From positions 62,001 to 126,000 of the forward strand of contig CAVOYU010000010.1 in NCBI GenBank assembly GCA_963700775.1: 64,000 bases of DNA, given 5' to 3'. The notes under the pieces were generated by a model, which had not been told where the DNA came from, searched no databases, and saw only the letters and a program-made list of their open reading frames with translations. Positions within the stretch are counted from its first letter, which is position 1. Every line of letters begins with the position of its first letter. The DNA is from Thermohalobaculum sp963700775. Its GTDB lineage: Bacteria; Pseudomonadota; Alphaproteobacteria; Rhodobacterales; Rhodobacteraceae. The position numbers and the translations under genes are program-made. Positions 26,116-34,908 of the stretch are shown piece after piece.

Positions 26116-26191
26116 TGGTACGCCCTACGGGAATCGAACCCGTGTTTCCGCCGTGAAAGGGCGGCGTCCTAGACCGCTAGACGAAGGGCGC
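26116..26191 (-). tRNA. tRNA-Glu (anticodon UUC)
   Basis: The 76-nt minus-strand cloverleaf includes an encoded CCA. The acceptor arm is GCGCCCT with AGGGCGT (first pair G-U), the anticodon loop CTTTCAC (anticodon TTC) lies in a CCGCC/GGCGG stem, and the T arm has GGGTTCGATTCCC. It reads GAA and, by wobble, GAG. Confidence 0.97.
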
Positions 26192-26220
26192 GCAGTGGTC
26201 GGGCGCTCGGGTCCGGTTAC

Positions 26221-26295
26221 TGGTACGCCCTACGGGAATCGAACCCGTGTTTTCGCCGTGAGAGGGCGATGTCCTGACCGCTAGACGAAGGGCGC
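26221..26295 (-). tRNA. tRNA-Glu (anticodon CUC)
   Basis: A 75-nt minus-strand cloverleaf with encoded CCA and anticodon loop CTCTCAC (anticodon CTC). Its acceptor and T arms are identical to the neighbouring tRNA-Glu(UUC) 29 nt away, so the two look like a tandem duplication diverged in the anticodon arm. It reads GAG. Confidence 0.97.
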
Positions 26296-26347
26296 ATGGT
26301 CGCGGCAGTAGATAGCCGCTCGTCCCGCCGCACGCAAGACCGCTTTT

Positions 26348-28123
26348 TCAGGCCGGGGCGGCGATGTCGTCGACCCTCAACTTGGGCTTCCGCCGGCCGC
26401 CCCAATCGTCGATCTCGAGCCTGCCCGCAAGGTGCATCGGCCGTCGCGCGGCGGCGGCGGCATCCAGAATCTCGGCCAGCCCCTTCTCGGCCGCGCGGAA
26501 GGCGATCGCCGCCAGGGCCGGCCCGGCGCCGGCCGAGAGCCTGAGCTGGCAGTGCCCATTACCGACGATGCGGACGCCCGAGACCAGCACCGAGCCGAAG
26601 GCCAGCCGCGGCGCCGGGTTGGCCTGCCCGAAGGGTCCCGCCGCCTCGAGCTGGCCGACGAGTTCGATGGTGGCGCCGCCGGGCGCCAATGCGCCGTCGA
26701 CATGGAGGTCGGCCGGCCCCTCAGTTCCGGCCCCCTGCGCCGCCAGCCGGGCCGAGAGAGCCGCCATGGCGTCGCCGACCCGGCCCTCGGCCACGGTCAG
26801 CCCCGCCGCCATGCGGTGGCCGCCGCCCTTCATCAGCAGCCCCTCCCGGGCCAGCGCCGCCACCGCAGAGCCGATGTCCACCCCTGGCACGGAGCGGCCC
26901 GACCCCTTGCCCTCGCCCGCATCGAGGCCGATCACAACGGCGGGGCGGTTGAAGCGGTCCTTAAGCCGGCTGGCGACGATGCCGACGACGCCCGGATGCC
27001 AGCCCGCCCCCGCGGCCCAGACCAGCGGCGCCGCCGGGTCGCGTTCCTCGACCTGAGCGGCTGCGGCTTCAAGCACCACCGCCTCGATCTCCTGGCGCTC
27101 GCGGTTGAGCCGGTTCAGCTCCTCGGCCAGGGCGGCGGCCTCGTGCGGATCGGCGGTGGTCAGCAGCCGCTGGCCGAGATCCGCCTGCCCGACCCGGCCG
27201 CCGGCATTGATCCGGGGGCCGAGCGCGAAGCCGAGGTCCCAGGAGGTCGGCGGCGCGGTCAGCCCGGCCACATCCGCCAGCGCCGCCAGCCCTGGCCGCG
27301 CACGCCGGGCGAGCACCGCCAGCCCCTGGCGCACGAAGGCCCGGTTGAGCCCGATCAGCGGCGCCACATCGGCGACCGTGGCGACCGCCACCAGGTCGAG
27401 AAGGTCCAGCAGGTCGGGCTCGGCGCGACCGGCGAACCAGCCCCGGCGGCGCAGCTCGCGGCTGGTGGCGACCAGGAGCAGCAGCACGACCCCGGCGGCG
27501 CAGAGCTGGCCGAGGCCGGAATCGTCGTCCTGCCGGTTCGGGTTCACCACCGCGACCGCTTCCGGCAGGGTCTCCTGCGCCAGATGGTGGTCGGCGACGA
27601 TCACGTCCGCGCCCGCGGCCCGGGCGGCGGCCAGCGGCTCGAAGCTGAGCGTGCCGCAGTCGACGCAGAGGATCAGGTCATGAGCGCGCGCCAGCACCTC
27701 CATGGCGGAAACGTTCGGGCCGTAGCCTTCGTCGATCCGGTCGGGGATGTAGGGGGTCGCGTTCAGCCCGAGCTGGCCGAGCCAGCCTCGGAGTAGGGCC
27801 ACCGAGGCGGCACCGTCCACATCGTAGTCGCCGAAGATCGCGATCCGCTGACCCTTCACAACCGCGTCGGCCAGACGAGCCGCGGCCGCATCCATCCCGG
27901 CCAGCGTGCTCGGGTCGGGCATCATCGCGCGGAGCGTCGGGTTCAGGAACTCCGCCGCGCCATCCGGCGTCACCCCGCGGGCCGCCAGCACCCGGCCGAC
28001 GATCTCGGGCAGCGCCTGAGCCTGGGCGATGGCGAGCCCGATCCGCTCGACCTCGGCAGCCGGCCCGACCCAGCGCCGGCCGGTCGCGGAACGTTCGACA
28101 CCGAGGAAGAGGGGCCCCGCCAC
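26348..28123 (-). CDS. recJ: Single-stranded-DNA-specific exonuclease RecJ
   Basis: RecJ degrades single-stranded DNA 5'-3' in RecF-pathway recombination and mismatch repair. The 591 residues show the DHH-phosphoesterase motifs: IFGDYDVDGAASVALLRGWL, ILCVDCGTLSF, VIVADHHLAQE, and the DHHA1 segment with GSGRSVPGVD and MKGGGHRMAAGL, then a C-terminal OB-like domain. The start is GTG at 28123, 4 nt after the glpX stop, so recJ is cotranscribed with glpX. The two tRNA-Glu genes follow. Confidence 0.96.
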   Translation of the reverse strand: MAGPLFLGVERSATGRRWVGPAAEVERIGLAIAQAQALPEIVGRVLAARGVTPDGAAEFLNPTLRAMMPDPSTLAGMDAAAARLADAVVKGQRIAIFGDYDVDGAASVALLRGWLGQLGLNATPYIPDRIDEGYGPNVSAMEVLARAHDLILCVDCGTLSFEPLAAARAAGADVIVADHHLAQETLPEAVAVVNPNRQDDDSGLGQLCAAGVVLLLLVATSRELRRRGWFAGRAEPDLLDLLDLVAVATVADVAPLIGLNRAFVRQGLAVLARRARPGLAALADVAGLTAPPTSWDLGFALGPRINAGGRVGQADLGQRLLTTADPHEAAALAEELNRLNRERQEIEAVVLEAAAAQVEERDPAAPLVWAAGAGWHPGVVGIVASRLKDRFNRPAVVIGLDAGEGKGSGRSVPGVDIGSAVAALAREGLLMKGGGHRMAAGLTVAEGRVGDAMAALSARLAAQGAGTEGPADLHVDGALAPGGATIELVGQLEAAGPFGQANPAPRLAFGSVLVSGVRIVGNGHCQLRLSAGAGPALAAIAFRAAEKGLAEILDAAAAARRPMHLAGRLEIDDWGGRRKPKLRVDDIAAPA

Positions 28124-28127
28124 CCGG

Positions 28128-29099
28128 TCAGAAATGCTTCGTGCGGTAAATGAGCCGCCTGACCGACCCGGTGCGCGAACGCATCAGCAGGGTCTCGGTC
28201 TCCAGATACTCGCCGACCCGCCGGCAGCCGCGCAGGATCGAGCCGTTGGTGACTCCGGTGGCCGAGAACAGCACGTCGGCGCGGATCATGTCGTCGCGGT
28301 TGTACTTGGCGTCCAGGTCCTCGATCCCGGCCTTGCGCGCCCGCCCGACTTCGTCGTCGTTGCGAAACATCAGCCGGCCCTGGATCTGGCCGCCCATGCA
28401 TTTCAGCGCTGCGGCGGCCAGCACCCCCTCGGGCGCACCGCCCGAGCCCATATACATGTCGATCCCGGTCTCCTCCGGCTGCGAGCAGTGCATCACCCCG
28501 GCCACGTCACCATCGGTGATCAGACGGATCGCGGCTCCTGTCTTGCGCACCTCGGCGATCAGCTCCGCGTGGCGCGGGCGCTCGAGGATGCAGACAGTCA
28601 CATCCACCGCGGTTCCGCCCTTGGCCTTGGCAAAGACGGCGATCCGCTCGGCCGGCGTCATGTCGAGATCCACCAGCCCCGCCGGATAGCCAGGCCCGAT
28701 GGCGAGCTTGTCCATGTAGACGTCGGGGGCATGCAGCATGGAATGCCGCGGCCCCATCGCCACCACGGTCAGCGCGTTCGGCATCGCCTTGGCGGTCAGC
28801 GTCGTGCCCTCCAGCGGATCGAGGGCGATGTCGACCTCCTCGCCGGTGCCGTTGCCAACCTCCTCGCCGATGAACAGCATCGGTGCCTCGTCGCGCTCGC
28901 CCTCGCCGATCACCACCGTGCCCTTTATGTCGAGCATGTTTAGCTGGCTCCGCATCGCCTCGACCGCGGCGGCATCGGCGGCCTTCTCGTCGCCGCGCCC
29001 GATCAGCCGCGAGGCGGCGATGGCGGCCGCCTCGGAGACCCGGGCGAGCCCGAGGCTCAGCATCCGGTCGTGGAAGGAAACATCGTTGTCGGCGGTCAT
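28128..29099 (-). CDS. glpX: Class II fructose-1,6-bisphosphatase (GlpX)
   Basis: A 323-residue lithium-sensitive-phosphatase-fold enzyme that hydrolyses fructose 1,6-bisphosphate in gluconeogenesis. Key motifs: GTVVIGEGERDEAPMLFIGE, DIALDPLEGTTLTAKAMPN, LITDGDVAGVMHC and MGSGGAPEGVLAAAALKCMG. AGGGG lies just before the ATG. In related bacteria glpX often follows hom and precedes recJ; here an EamA gene lies between hom and glpX. Dual fructose-bisphosphatase/sedoheptulose-bisphosphatase activity is possible in this class. Confidence 0.95.
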   Translation of the reverse strand: MTADNDVSFHDRMLSLGLARVSEAAAIAASRLIGRGDEKAADAAAVEAMRSQLNMLDIKGTVVIGEGERDEAPMLFIGEEVGNGTGEEVDIALDPLEGTTLTAKAMPNALTVVAMGPRHSMLHAPDVYMDKLAIGPGYPAGLVDLDMTPAERIAVFAKAKGGTAVDVTVCILERPRHAELIAEVRKTGAAIRLITDGDVAGVMHCSQPEETGIDMYMGSGGAPEGVLAAAALKCMGGQIQGRLMFRNDDEVGRARKAGIEDLDAKYNRDDMIRADVLFSATGVTNGSILRGCRRVGEYLETETLLMRSRTGSVRRLIYRTKHF

Positions 29100-29397
29100 G
29101 ATCGGGCCCCTCAGGCATGCACAGATTCACTCAGGCGGGAGAATGCCTTAACCGGGCGGGCCGGCGCAAGCGGCAGGCTCCCGGCTCGCAGCCCCCGGAA
29201 CCGCATCGCCCTGCCAACTGCGGCTCCTGGAAATTGCGACAGTCGACGCTGGCGGGCGCCCTGTAACGCCGCAGAGCGATCGGCATGGAAAACCGGTCCC
29301 GTCCCGATCATCGGGATCGCATTCGCGAACGCCGCCTTTGCAGCCGCGTGCCGCATCGGCCACGACCAACCGCACAATCGGATCCCGGTCGATCGGA
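29100..29397. other. Gap between glpX and the EamA gene
   Basis: 298 nt with no open frame of credible coding character and no strong hairpin. It should contain the promoter for glpX-recJ, but I could not place its elements. Confidence 0.4.
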
Positions 29398-30324
29398 TCA
29401 ATGGGGCGGATGGTCCGCGGCGGCGGGCCGCGGATGCAGCCGGGTCGCGACCAGGACGCCGCCGATGATCAGCACGGCGCCGACGCCTTGATAGGGGTGA
29501 AGTTCGTGGCCCAGCACGGCAACGGACTCGACCGCCACGAAGACCGGCACGAGATAGGCAAAGAGGGAGGCAGACGACGCGCCGAGTTCGTCGGTGCCGA
29601 AGTTGAGCAGGTGGAGATAGACCGCGCCCATACTGACGCCGACGAAGAGGATCGAACCCCACACCTGCCAAGAGTAGTCGAACAGCCGCGCCGTGCCAGA
29701 TTCGTAAGCGACGAACACGGGCAGCAGCACGAGAACGCCGATGGTGAAGATCACGAACAGGCCTTCCTCGGGCTTGGGGTGCTGATCCCACTTCTTGAGG
29801 AGAACGAGATAGAGCCCGCGGCAGGCATTGGACGCAATCATCAACAGGAAGGCGAGATGCGGGTTGAAGTCGATGAGATTCGAAATGTTGCCGCAGAACG
29901 CGAACACCAAGGCGCCGGCGAGCGCGACTGCGACGCCGAGGTACTGAACGGGCCGCAGCCGCTCGCCGAGCAGAAGTGCCGAAAACAGGATCGTCAGCAA
30001 CGGAACACTGGTGTAGCCGGCGCCGAGATCGATCAGGTCGTCCGAGCGCAGCGCGAGATAGACCAGCCAGGGGCAGATGACGACCCCGACGACGGCGAGT
30101 GTAAGCATGCGGGGCCAGCCGCGACGGAACAAGCGGATTGGGTTACCGCGCCTCTTCAGAACGAAGGGCAGGATGCAAAGGCCGGCGATCAGGCAGCGCC
30201 AAAAGGTCAGAACGACCGGAGGGACCTCGTTGACCGCCATATTGCCGAACAAGAAATTCTCGGCGCTGATCAGCATGGCCAGGAACAAGGCAAAGCACGC
30301 AACGGCGATTCTATTCTTGCCCAT
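29398..30324 (-). CDS. EamA/DMT-family inner-membrane transporter
   Basis: A 308-residue protein with ten predicted hydrophobic segments in two EamA repeats. The first repeat includes NEVPPVVLTFWRCLIAGLCI and the second ends VAVLGHELHPYQGVGAVLII, the usual conserved glycine-rich end. DMT transporters of this type export amino acids, nucleosides or other metabolites; the substrate is not predictable. It interrupts the hom-glpX order and its codon use looks slightly less GC-rich than its neighbours, consistent with insertion. Confidence 0.85.
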   Translation of the reverse strand: MGKNRIAVACFALFLAMLISAENFLFGNMAVNEVPPVVLTFWRCLIAGLCILPFVLKRRGNPIRLFRRGWPRMLTLAVVGVVICPWLVYLALRSDDLIDLGAGYTSVPLLTILFSALLLGERLRPVQYLGVAVALAGALVFAFCGNISNLIDFNPHLAFLLMIASNACRGLYLVLLKKWDQHPKPEEGLFVIFTIGVLVLLPVFVAYESGTARLFDYSWQVWGSILFVGVSMGAVYLHLLNFGTDELGASSASLFAYLVPVFVAVESVAVLGHELHPYQGVGAVLIIGGVLVATRLHPRPAAADHPPH

Positions 30325-30354
30325 CGCGGCATAAGAGCACGGGCCGCCAGCGAA

Positions 30355-30375
30355 GCGAGGCCTTTGCGGCCTCGC
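30355..30375 (-). terminator. Hairpin downstream of hom
   Basis: gcgaggcc (30355-30362) and ggcctcgc (30368-30375) form a perfect 8-bp stem with loop tttgc, 74 nt after the hom stop. No clear U-tract follows, so its role as terminator is tentative. If real, it separates hom from the EamA gene. Confidence 0.4.
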
Positions 30376-30448
30376 GCTTGTCCTGACATCGCCGATATGG
30401 GCTCAGGATCCGGTCGTCGCCCCGGCAAGGCCGGCGCCGGCGCGCGCC

Positions 30449-31735
30449 TCAGACCTCCTCGATCCGGATCGCCACCGGGGCAATCATGCTGACCGGCAGC
30501 GCGGCGATGGCGGCCACTGCCGCGTCGATGGCGTCGCGCGGCGCGTCGTGGGTTTCGATCACCACCGGCACCGGGTCGCCCTGGCCGTATTGCCGCATCC
30601 GGTAGATCGAAACGCCCTCCGCGCCCAGCGCCGCCGCGATCTGTGCCAGTGCGCCCGGCCGGTCGGCCAGCATGAAACGCAGGTAGTAGGGCGAGTGCTC
30701 GTCGCCGTGCTGGAGCCGGGGCGCCGCGACGAGACCCGCCGCAGGCCGCCCGAAGGCGGGCCGCACGATTCCGCGAGCGGCGTCGATCACGTCGGCGATG
30801 ATCGCCGAGGCGGTCGGCCCCTGCCCCGCGCCGGGGCCGGAGAACACGCATTTTCCGACGAAGTCACCCTCGGCCACCACGGCGTTGGTCACGCCCTTTA
30901 GGGCGCCGATCTCGGTGGTCTCGGCCACCATGCAGGGCCGCACCCGCTGCTCGAGCCCGGTCTCATGCATGCGCGCCACGGCGAGGAGCTTGATCGAGTA
31001 GCCCATGTCGCGGGCGGTCTCGATGTCGGCCAGCGTCACCCGCTCGATCCCCTCGGTTACCACGCCGTCGAAATCGACCCGCGTGCCGAATGCCAGCGCG
31101 GCGAGGACGGCGAGCTTGTGGGCGGCGTCGATGCCGCCGACATCGAAGCTGGGATCGGTCTCGGCATAGCCGAGCCGCTGGGCCTCAGTGAGCACATCGC
31201 CATAATCGGCCTTCCGCTTCTCCATCTCCGAGAGGATGAAGTTGCAGGTGCCGTTCATCACGCCGTAGACCCGGCTCAGCCGGTTCGCCGCCAGCCCCTC
31301 GCCCACCGCCTTGATGACCGGGATGCCGCCCGCGACCGCCGCCTCAAAGCTGAGCGCGACGCCCGCCTTCTCGGCGGCGTCGGCGAGTTCGTTGCCGTGG
31401 TGGGCCATGAGCGCCTTGTTGGCGGTGACCACATGCTTGCCATGGGCCAGCGCCTGGCTGACCAGCGCCCGCGCCGGCCCGTCCGATCCACCGATCACCT
31501 CGACCACGCAGTCGACATCGGCGCGATGGGCGAGGCGTGTGGCGTCGTCCTCCCAAGCATAGCCGGCAAGGTCGACGCCGCGGTTGCGGCCCCGGTTCAT
31601 CGCCGAGATGGCGGCGATCTCGACCGGCCGGCCGGCCTTGGACGCCAGCATGTCCCCATGGGCCTGGACGATCTTCACCACCCCGGCGCCCACCGTGCCG
31701 AGCCCGGCGATGCCGAGGCGGAAGGGCGTGCTCAT
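30449..31735 (-). CDS. hom: Homoserine dehydrogenase
   Basis: This enzyme reduces aspartate semialdehyde to homoserine with NAD(P)H, at the branch to threonine and methionine. The 428 residues begin with the Rossmann motif GIAGLGTVGAGVVKI, then VTANKALMAHHG, the signature FILSEMEKRKADYGDVL and LGYAETDPSFDVGGIDAAHK. A C-terminal ACT domain (MLADRPGALAQIAAAL) suggests threonine feedback. CGGAG precedes the ATG by about 8 nt. metZ, a later step toward methionine, is 6 kb away. Confidence 0.96.
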   Translation of the reverse strand: MSTPFRLGIAGLGTVGAGVVKIVQAHGDMLASKAGRPVEIAAISAMNRGRNRGVDLAGYAWEDDATRLAHRADVDCVVEVIGGSDGPARALVSQALAHGKHVVTANKALMAHHGNELADAAEKAGVALSFEAAVAGGIPVIKAVGEGLAANRLSRVYGVMNGTCNFILSEMEKRKADYGDVLTEAQRLGYAETDPSFDVGGIDAAHKLAVLAALAFGTRVDFDGVVTEGIERVTLADIETARDMGYSIKLLAVARMHETGLEQRVRPCMVAETTEIGALKGVTNAVVAEGDFVGKCVFSGPGAGQGPTASAIIADVIDAARGIVRPAFGRPAAGLVAAPRLQHGDEHSPYYLRFMLADRPGALAQIAAALGAEGVSIYRMRQYGQGDPVPVVIETHDAPRDAIDAAVAAIAALPVSMIAPVAIRIEEV

Positions 31736-31834
31736 ATCAAACTCCGTTTTTGGGTTGCCTCATTGACGCCACGCGGGCGGCCCGGTCAAGGGTCGATGTC
31801 TCCAGCCGGCGCTGCAATCTGTTACAAAATCCCG

Positions 31835-32300
31835 ATGACGCTCACGATCAGGCCTTGCCACGCCACCGACCTGGAGGCGCCGAAAGCGCTGATCCACGAC
31901 GTCATCGACGCCAGCTACGCCGCGCATTTTCCGCCTCGGGCGACCACGTTCTTTAAGGCCTTCCACGGCGCCGTGGAGTTCGCGGAGCGCGCGCGAGCCG
32001 GAGCCGTCCTGGTCGCCCAGGATTGCGGAATGCTGGTCGCGGCCGGGAGCCTGACAGATGGCGAAACCTTCGCAGTCTCGGTCGACCCAGCCCGCCAGGG
32101 CGAGGGCCTCTGCCGGGCATGATGGAACGGCCGGAGGATGCCGCGCGCGGTGCGGGCAAGTCACAGTCGGTCCTCAGCGTGTCGCTGCCATCGCGGCGGA
32201 GCTACGAACGACTAGCCTACCAAATCGTGGAGACGCGCTCCCGCAATCTCGGGGGCCGCGAGCGGCTGGATCTCTGGAAGGCCCGGAAAGGCATTTCGCC
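31835..32300 (+). pseudogene. GNAT N-acetyltransferase, frameshifted
   Basis: The first frame starts at 31835 (MTLTIRPCHATDLEAPKALI) and reaches the acetyl-CoA-binding loop SVDPARQGEGL before stopping at 32122. The next conserved block is in another frame: MMERPEDAARGAGKSQSVLS, then SLPSRRSYERLAYQIVETRS and ERLDLWKARK, the normal GNAT C-terminal half. One missing base near 32118 explains the break. Protein similarity is preserved on both sides, so the change is recent or a sequence error. The 3' boundary is approximate. Substrate unknown. Divergent from hom. Confidence 0.7.
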
Positions 32301-32412
32301 GATACGGACCGTTAGACCTCAGCCTCCTGGTCGCGCGCTACCACGGGCGACTCTCGCAGCAATCGGCCTAGGCGCGGCGCAGCCCGGCGTCGCCCTTCGT
32401 GGAGGAGGACCG

Positions 32413-32511
32413 ATGGGCAGGCGACGTCCGGAACGTATCGACCAGCTTCTCGACGACCTAGGCGGATCGCGGCGGCAGTCCCATGCCTATTCGCGCGTAC
32501 GCCCGGATTGA
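32413..32511 (+). CDS. Possible 32-aa small protein
   Basis: ggaggagga lies about 5-10 nt before the ATG at 32413, an unusually good ribosome site for this window. The basic peptide starts MGRRRPERIDQLLDDLGG. No family is recognised, and its end overlaps the convergent lipoprotein gene by 25 nt. It may be a remnant following the broken GNAT gene. Confidence 0.2.
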   Translation: MGRRRPERIDQLLDDLGGSRRQSHAYSRVRPD

Positions 32512-32807
32512 GTCAACCGGGTTCTGGCGGCCGGACTCAGCACCGGCGCATCCAGCTCTGCCGCCCGACGCTCGGCATCGCGCGCCGCCTGGCCCAGATC
32601 TGCTGCCGTCGCCATGCCGATGGCCGCATCGGGGACGCCGGGACTGCCGATCGGCGGGGCATCGGGCGTGTCCACCAGTGCCGGCCAAGGCGCGGTCTCG
32701 ACATCCGGGGATTCGGGCAGGTCATAGCTGCTGAACAGCCGCGCCGTGCCGCAGCCGGCGGTCAGCGTGAGGGATGTCAGTGCCGCAATGCACAAGAAAG
32801 CTTTCAT
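32487..32807 (-). CDS. Small lipoprotein of unknown function
   Basis: A 106-residue protein with a lipoprotein signal peptide (MKAFLCIAALTSLTLTAGC, lipobox TAGC). The mature part is short, Pro/Ala-rich and acidic (SYDLPESPDVETAPWPALVD), then a helical Ala/Arg segment (AADLGQAARDAERRAAELDA). I recognise no named family. The start at 32807 is fixed by the signal peptide; the open frame extends upstream to 32978. Divergent from phaC with a 155-nt shared promoter region. Confidence 0.65.
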   Translation of the reverse strand: MKAFLCIAALTSLTLTAGCGTARLFSSYDLPESPDVETAPWPALVDTPDAPPIGSPGVPDAAIGMATAADLGQAARDAERRAAELDAPVLSPAARTRLTQSGRTRE

Positions 32808-32962
32808 GCGCGACGTGTTGCCCCGTTGTGCTAGACTTGCATCTGCCCCAGATGCAGGCGTAGCGCAGCATAGCGCGCCCGGCTTCCGCAGGCCAGCACC
32901 GTCCCGCCGGGGCGAAAGGCCGGGCCGGGTGGTCGCGCGGACGATGGGCCAGGAGGACGACC

Positions 32963-34804
32963 ATGACCGGTTCGGCAACCAGTTCGGGGTCCAACCCGTC
33001 AGGCAGCCCGGAGGGCGCCGTCGATGCCGAGGAAATGCAGCAGCTCGCTGACCGGGTCGCGCGGCTGGTCGAGCGCAGCCAGAAGGTCTGGGCCGACTCG
33101 CTCGACCGCAGTGTCGACGATCTCGCGACCCTGAAGCCGGATCCGCTGAACGCGCTGCCGGCGATGTCGCGCCTGGCGCATGCCTATCTGGACCAGCCGC
33201 AGAAGCTCGCCGAGGCGGCGCTGGATTTCTGGACCCAGCAGGCCGATCTCTGGACCCGGATCATGAAGCGTACGCTTGGCGAGGAGGATGAGGGTCCGGT
33301 GATCCGCCCCGACAAGGGTGACCGCCGTTTCCAGGACGAGCAATGGGAGCAGAACCCGTTCTTCGACTACCTGAAGCAGTCATACCTGCTCACCGGCAAA
33401 TGGCTGCAGGACCGGCTGCGGGACGCTGACGATATCGACGCGCGGGACCGGCGGAAGCTCGAATTCCTGACCAAGAACTTCATCGAGGCGCTCTCGCCCA
33501 CCAACTACGCCGCCACCAACCCCGCGGTGCTGAAGGCCACCTTGGAGGAGAAGGGCGAGAACCTGCTGCGCGGGCTCGAGAACATGATCCGCGACCTCGA
33601 GCGGGGCCACGGTCAGCTGGCGATCCGGCAGACCGACCTCGAGGCCTTCAAGGTCGGCGAGAACATGGCCACGACGCCCGGCAAGGTGATCTTCCAGAAC
33701 AAGGTGATGCAGCTGATCCAGTACGCGCCCTCGACCGCGCAGGTCTATGCCCGGCCGCTGCTGATCGTGCCGCCTTGGATCAACAAGTTCTATATCTTGG
33801 ACCTGAACGAGAAGAAGTCGCTGATCCGCTGGCTGGTCGGCCAGGGCCACACGGTCTTCGTGCTGTCCTGGGTCAACCCCGGCGAAGGCCAGCGCGCCGA
33901 GAGCTGGGCCACCTATATGGAGAAGGGTCCGCTGACCGCGATCGGCAAGGTGCTTGAGGAGACCGGGGCCGACAAGGTGAATCTGGTCGGCTACTGCATC
34001 GGCGGCACCATGACCGGAACCACACTGGCCTGGATGGCGGCGAAGGGCGACGACCGGGTTGCAAGCGCGACCTTCTTCACCACCCAGCTCGACTTCTCGG
34101 ATGCGGGCGACCTGCAGACCTTCGTCGACGACGAGGTGATCGAGATGATCGAATCGAAAGTGGCCGAGCGCGGCTTCCTCGCTGCCGAGAACATGGCCGC
34201 CGCCTTCAACTCGCTCCGCTCCACCGACCTGATCTGGAGCTTCGTGATCAACAATTACCTGCTGGGGAAGGAGAACTTCCCCTTCGACCTGCTCTACTGG
34301 AACGCTGACTCCACCCACATGCCCGGCAAGGTCCACGTCTTCTACCTGGACGAGTTCTACAACCGGAACACCCTGGCGCGGGGAGAAATGGAGATCGGCG
34401 GTATCCGGCTGGACCTTGGCAGGATCAAGGTGCCCGCCTATCACGTCGCCACCATCGAGGACCACATCGCGCCCGCCCCCAGCGCCTACCGCGCCGCGAA
34501 GCTGCTCGGGTCGCGCAGCCAGCGCTTCGTACTCACCGGGTCCGGGCACATCGCCGGCGTCGTCAACCCGCCGGCGGCGCAGAAGTATCAATATTGGACC
34601 AAGGCCGGTGTCAGGGAGCCGGCGCTCGCCGAGTGGCGCGAGGGCACCGAGGAGACCGCCGGCTCATGGTGGCCGGATTGGGATGCGTGGTTGGCGAAGC
34701 TGTCAAAAGGCCGCAAGGTCGCCGCGCGGAAGCCCGGCGCGGTGCTGGGGCAGATCGAGGATGCGCCCGGCACCTATGTGAAGGTGCGCTTCGACGCCGG
34801 CTGA
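32963..34804 (+). CDS. phaC: Class I poly(3-hydroxyalkanoate) synthase PhaC
   Basis: PhaC polymerises 3-hydroxyacyl-CoA into polyester storage granules. The 613 residues have the N-terminal PhaC domain (QNPFFDYLKQSYLLTGKWLQ), then an alpha/beta hydrolase. The lipase-like box is GYCIGGT with nucleophile Cys345; the other triad members are probably Asp in TIEDHIAPA and His in GSGHIAGVVNPP. An exact AGGAGG sits 6 nt before the ATG. phaA, phaB, phasin and phaR genes are absent from the window; a secreted esterase gene follows. Confidence 0.96.
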   Translation: MTGSATSSGSNPSGSPEGAVDAEEMQQLADRVARLVERSQKVWADSLDRSVDDLATLKPDPLNALPAMSRLAHAYLDQPQKLAEAALDFWTQQADLWTRIMKRTLGEEDEGPVIRPDKGDRRFQDEQWEQNPFFDYLKQSYLLTGKWLQDRLRDADDIDARDRRKLEFLTKNFIEALSPTNYAATNPAVLKATLEEKGENLLRGLENMIRDLERGHGQLAIRQTDLEAFKVGENMATTPGKVIFQNKVMQLIQYAPSTAQVYARPLLIVPPWINKFYILDLNEKKSLIRWLVGQGHTVFVLSWVNPGEGQRAESWATYMEKGPLTAIGKVLEETGADKVNLVGYCIGGTMTGTTLAWMAAKGDDRVASATFFTTQLDFSDAGDLQTFVDDEVIEMIESKVAERGFLAAENMAAAFNSLRSTDLIWSFVINNYLLGKENFPFDLLYWNADSTHMPGKVHVFYLDEFYNRNTLARGEMEIGGIRLDLGRIKVPAYHVATIEDHIAPAPSAYRAAKLLGSRSQRFVLTGSGHIAGVVNPPAAQKYQYWTKAGVREPALAEWREGTEETAGSWWPDWDAWLAKLSKGRKVAARKPGAVLGQIEDAPGTYVKVRFDAG

Positions 34805-34908
34805 CGCCCGTCCGTCCGGCCTCTTTCCGAGACTGTCGCATTCGCGCGAGAAAACCGCTACAATCGACCACAGGGAAGCGAATTTCTTGCTTGCGGGGGT
34901 GACTGGAC

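Noticed and set aside
26116..26295. tRNA-Glu pair considered as a phage or island attachment site
   Set aside because: No integrase, no displaced tRNA fragment and no foreign cargo adjacent; it looks like a simple tRNA duplication.
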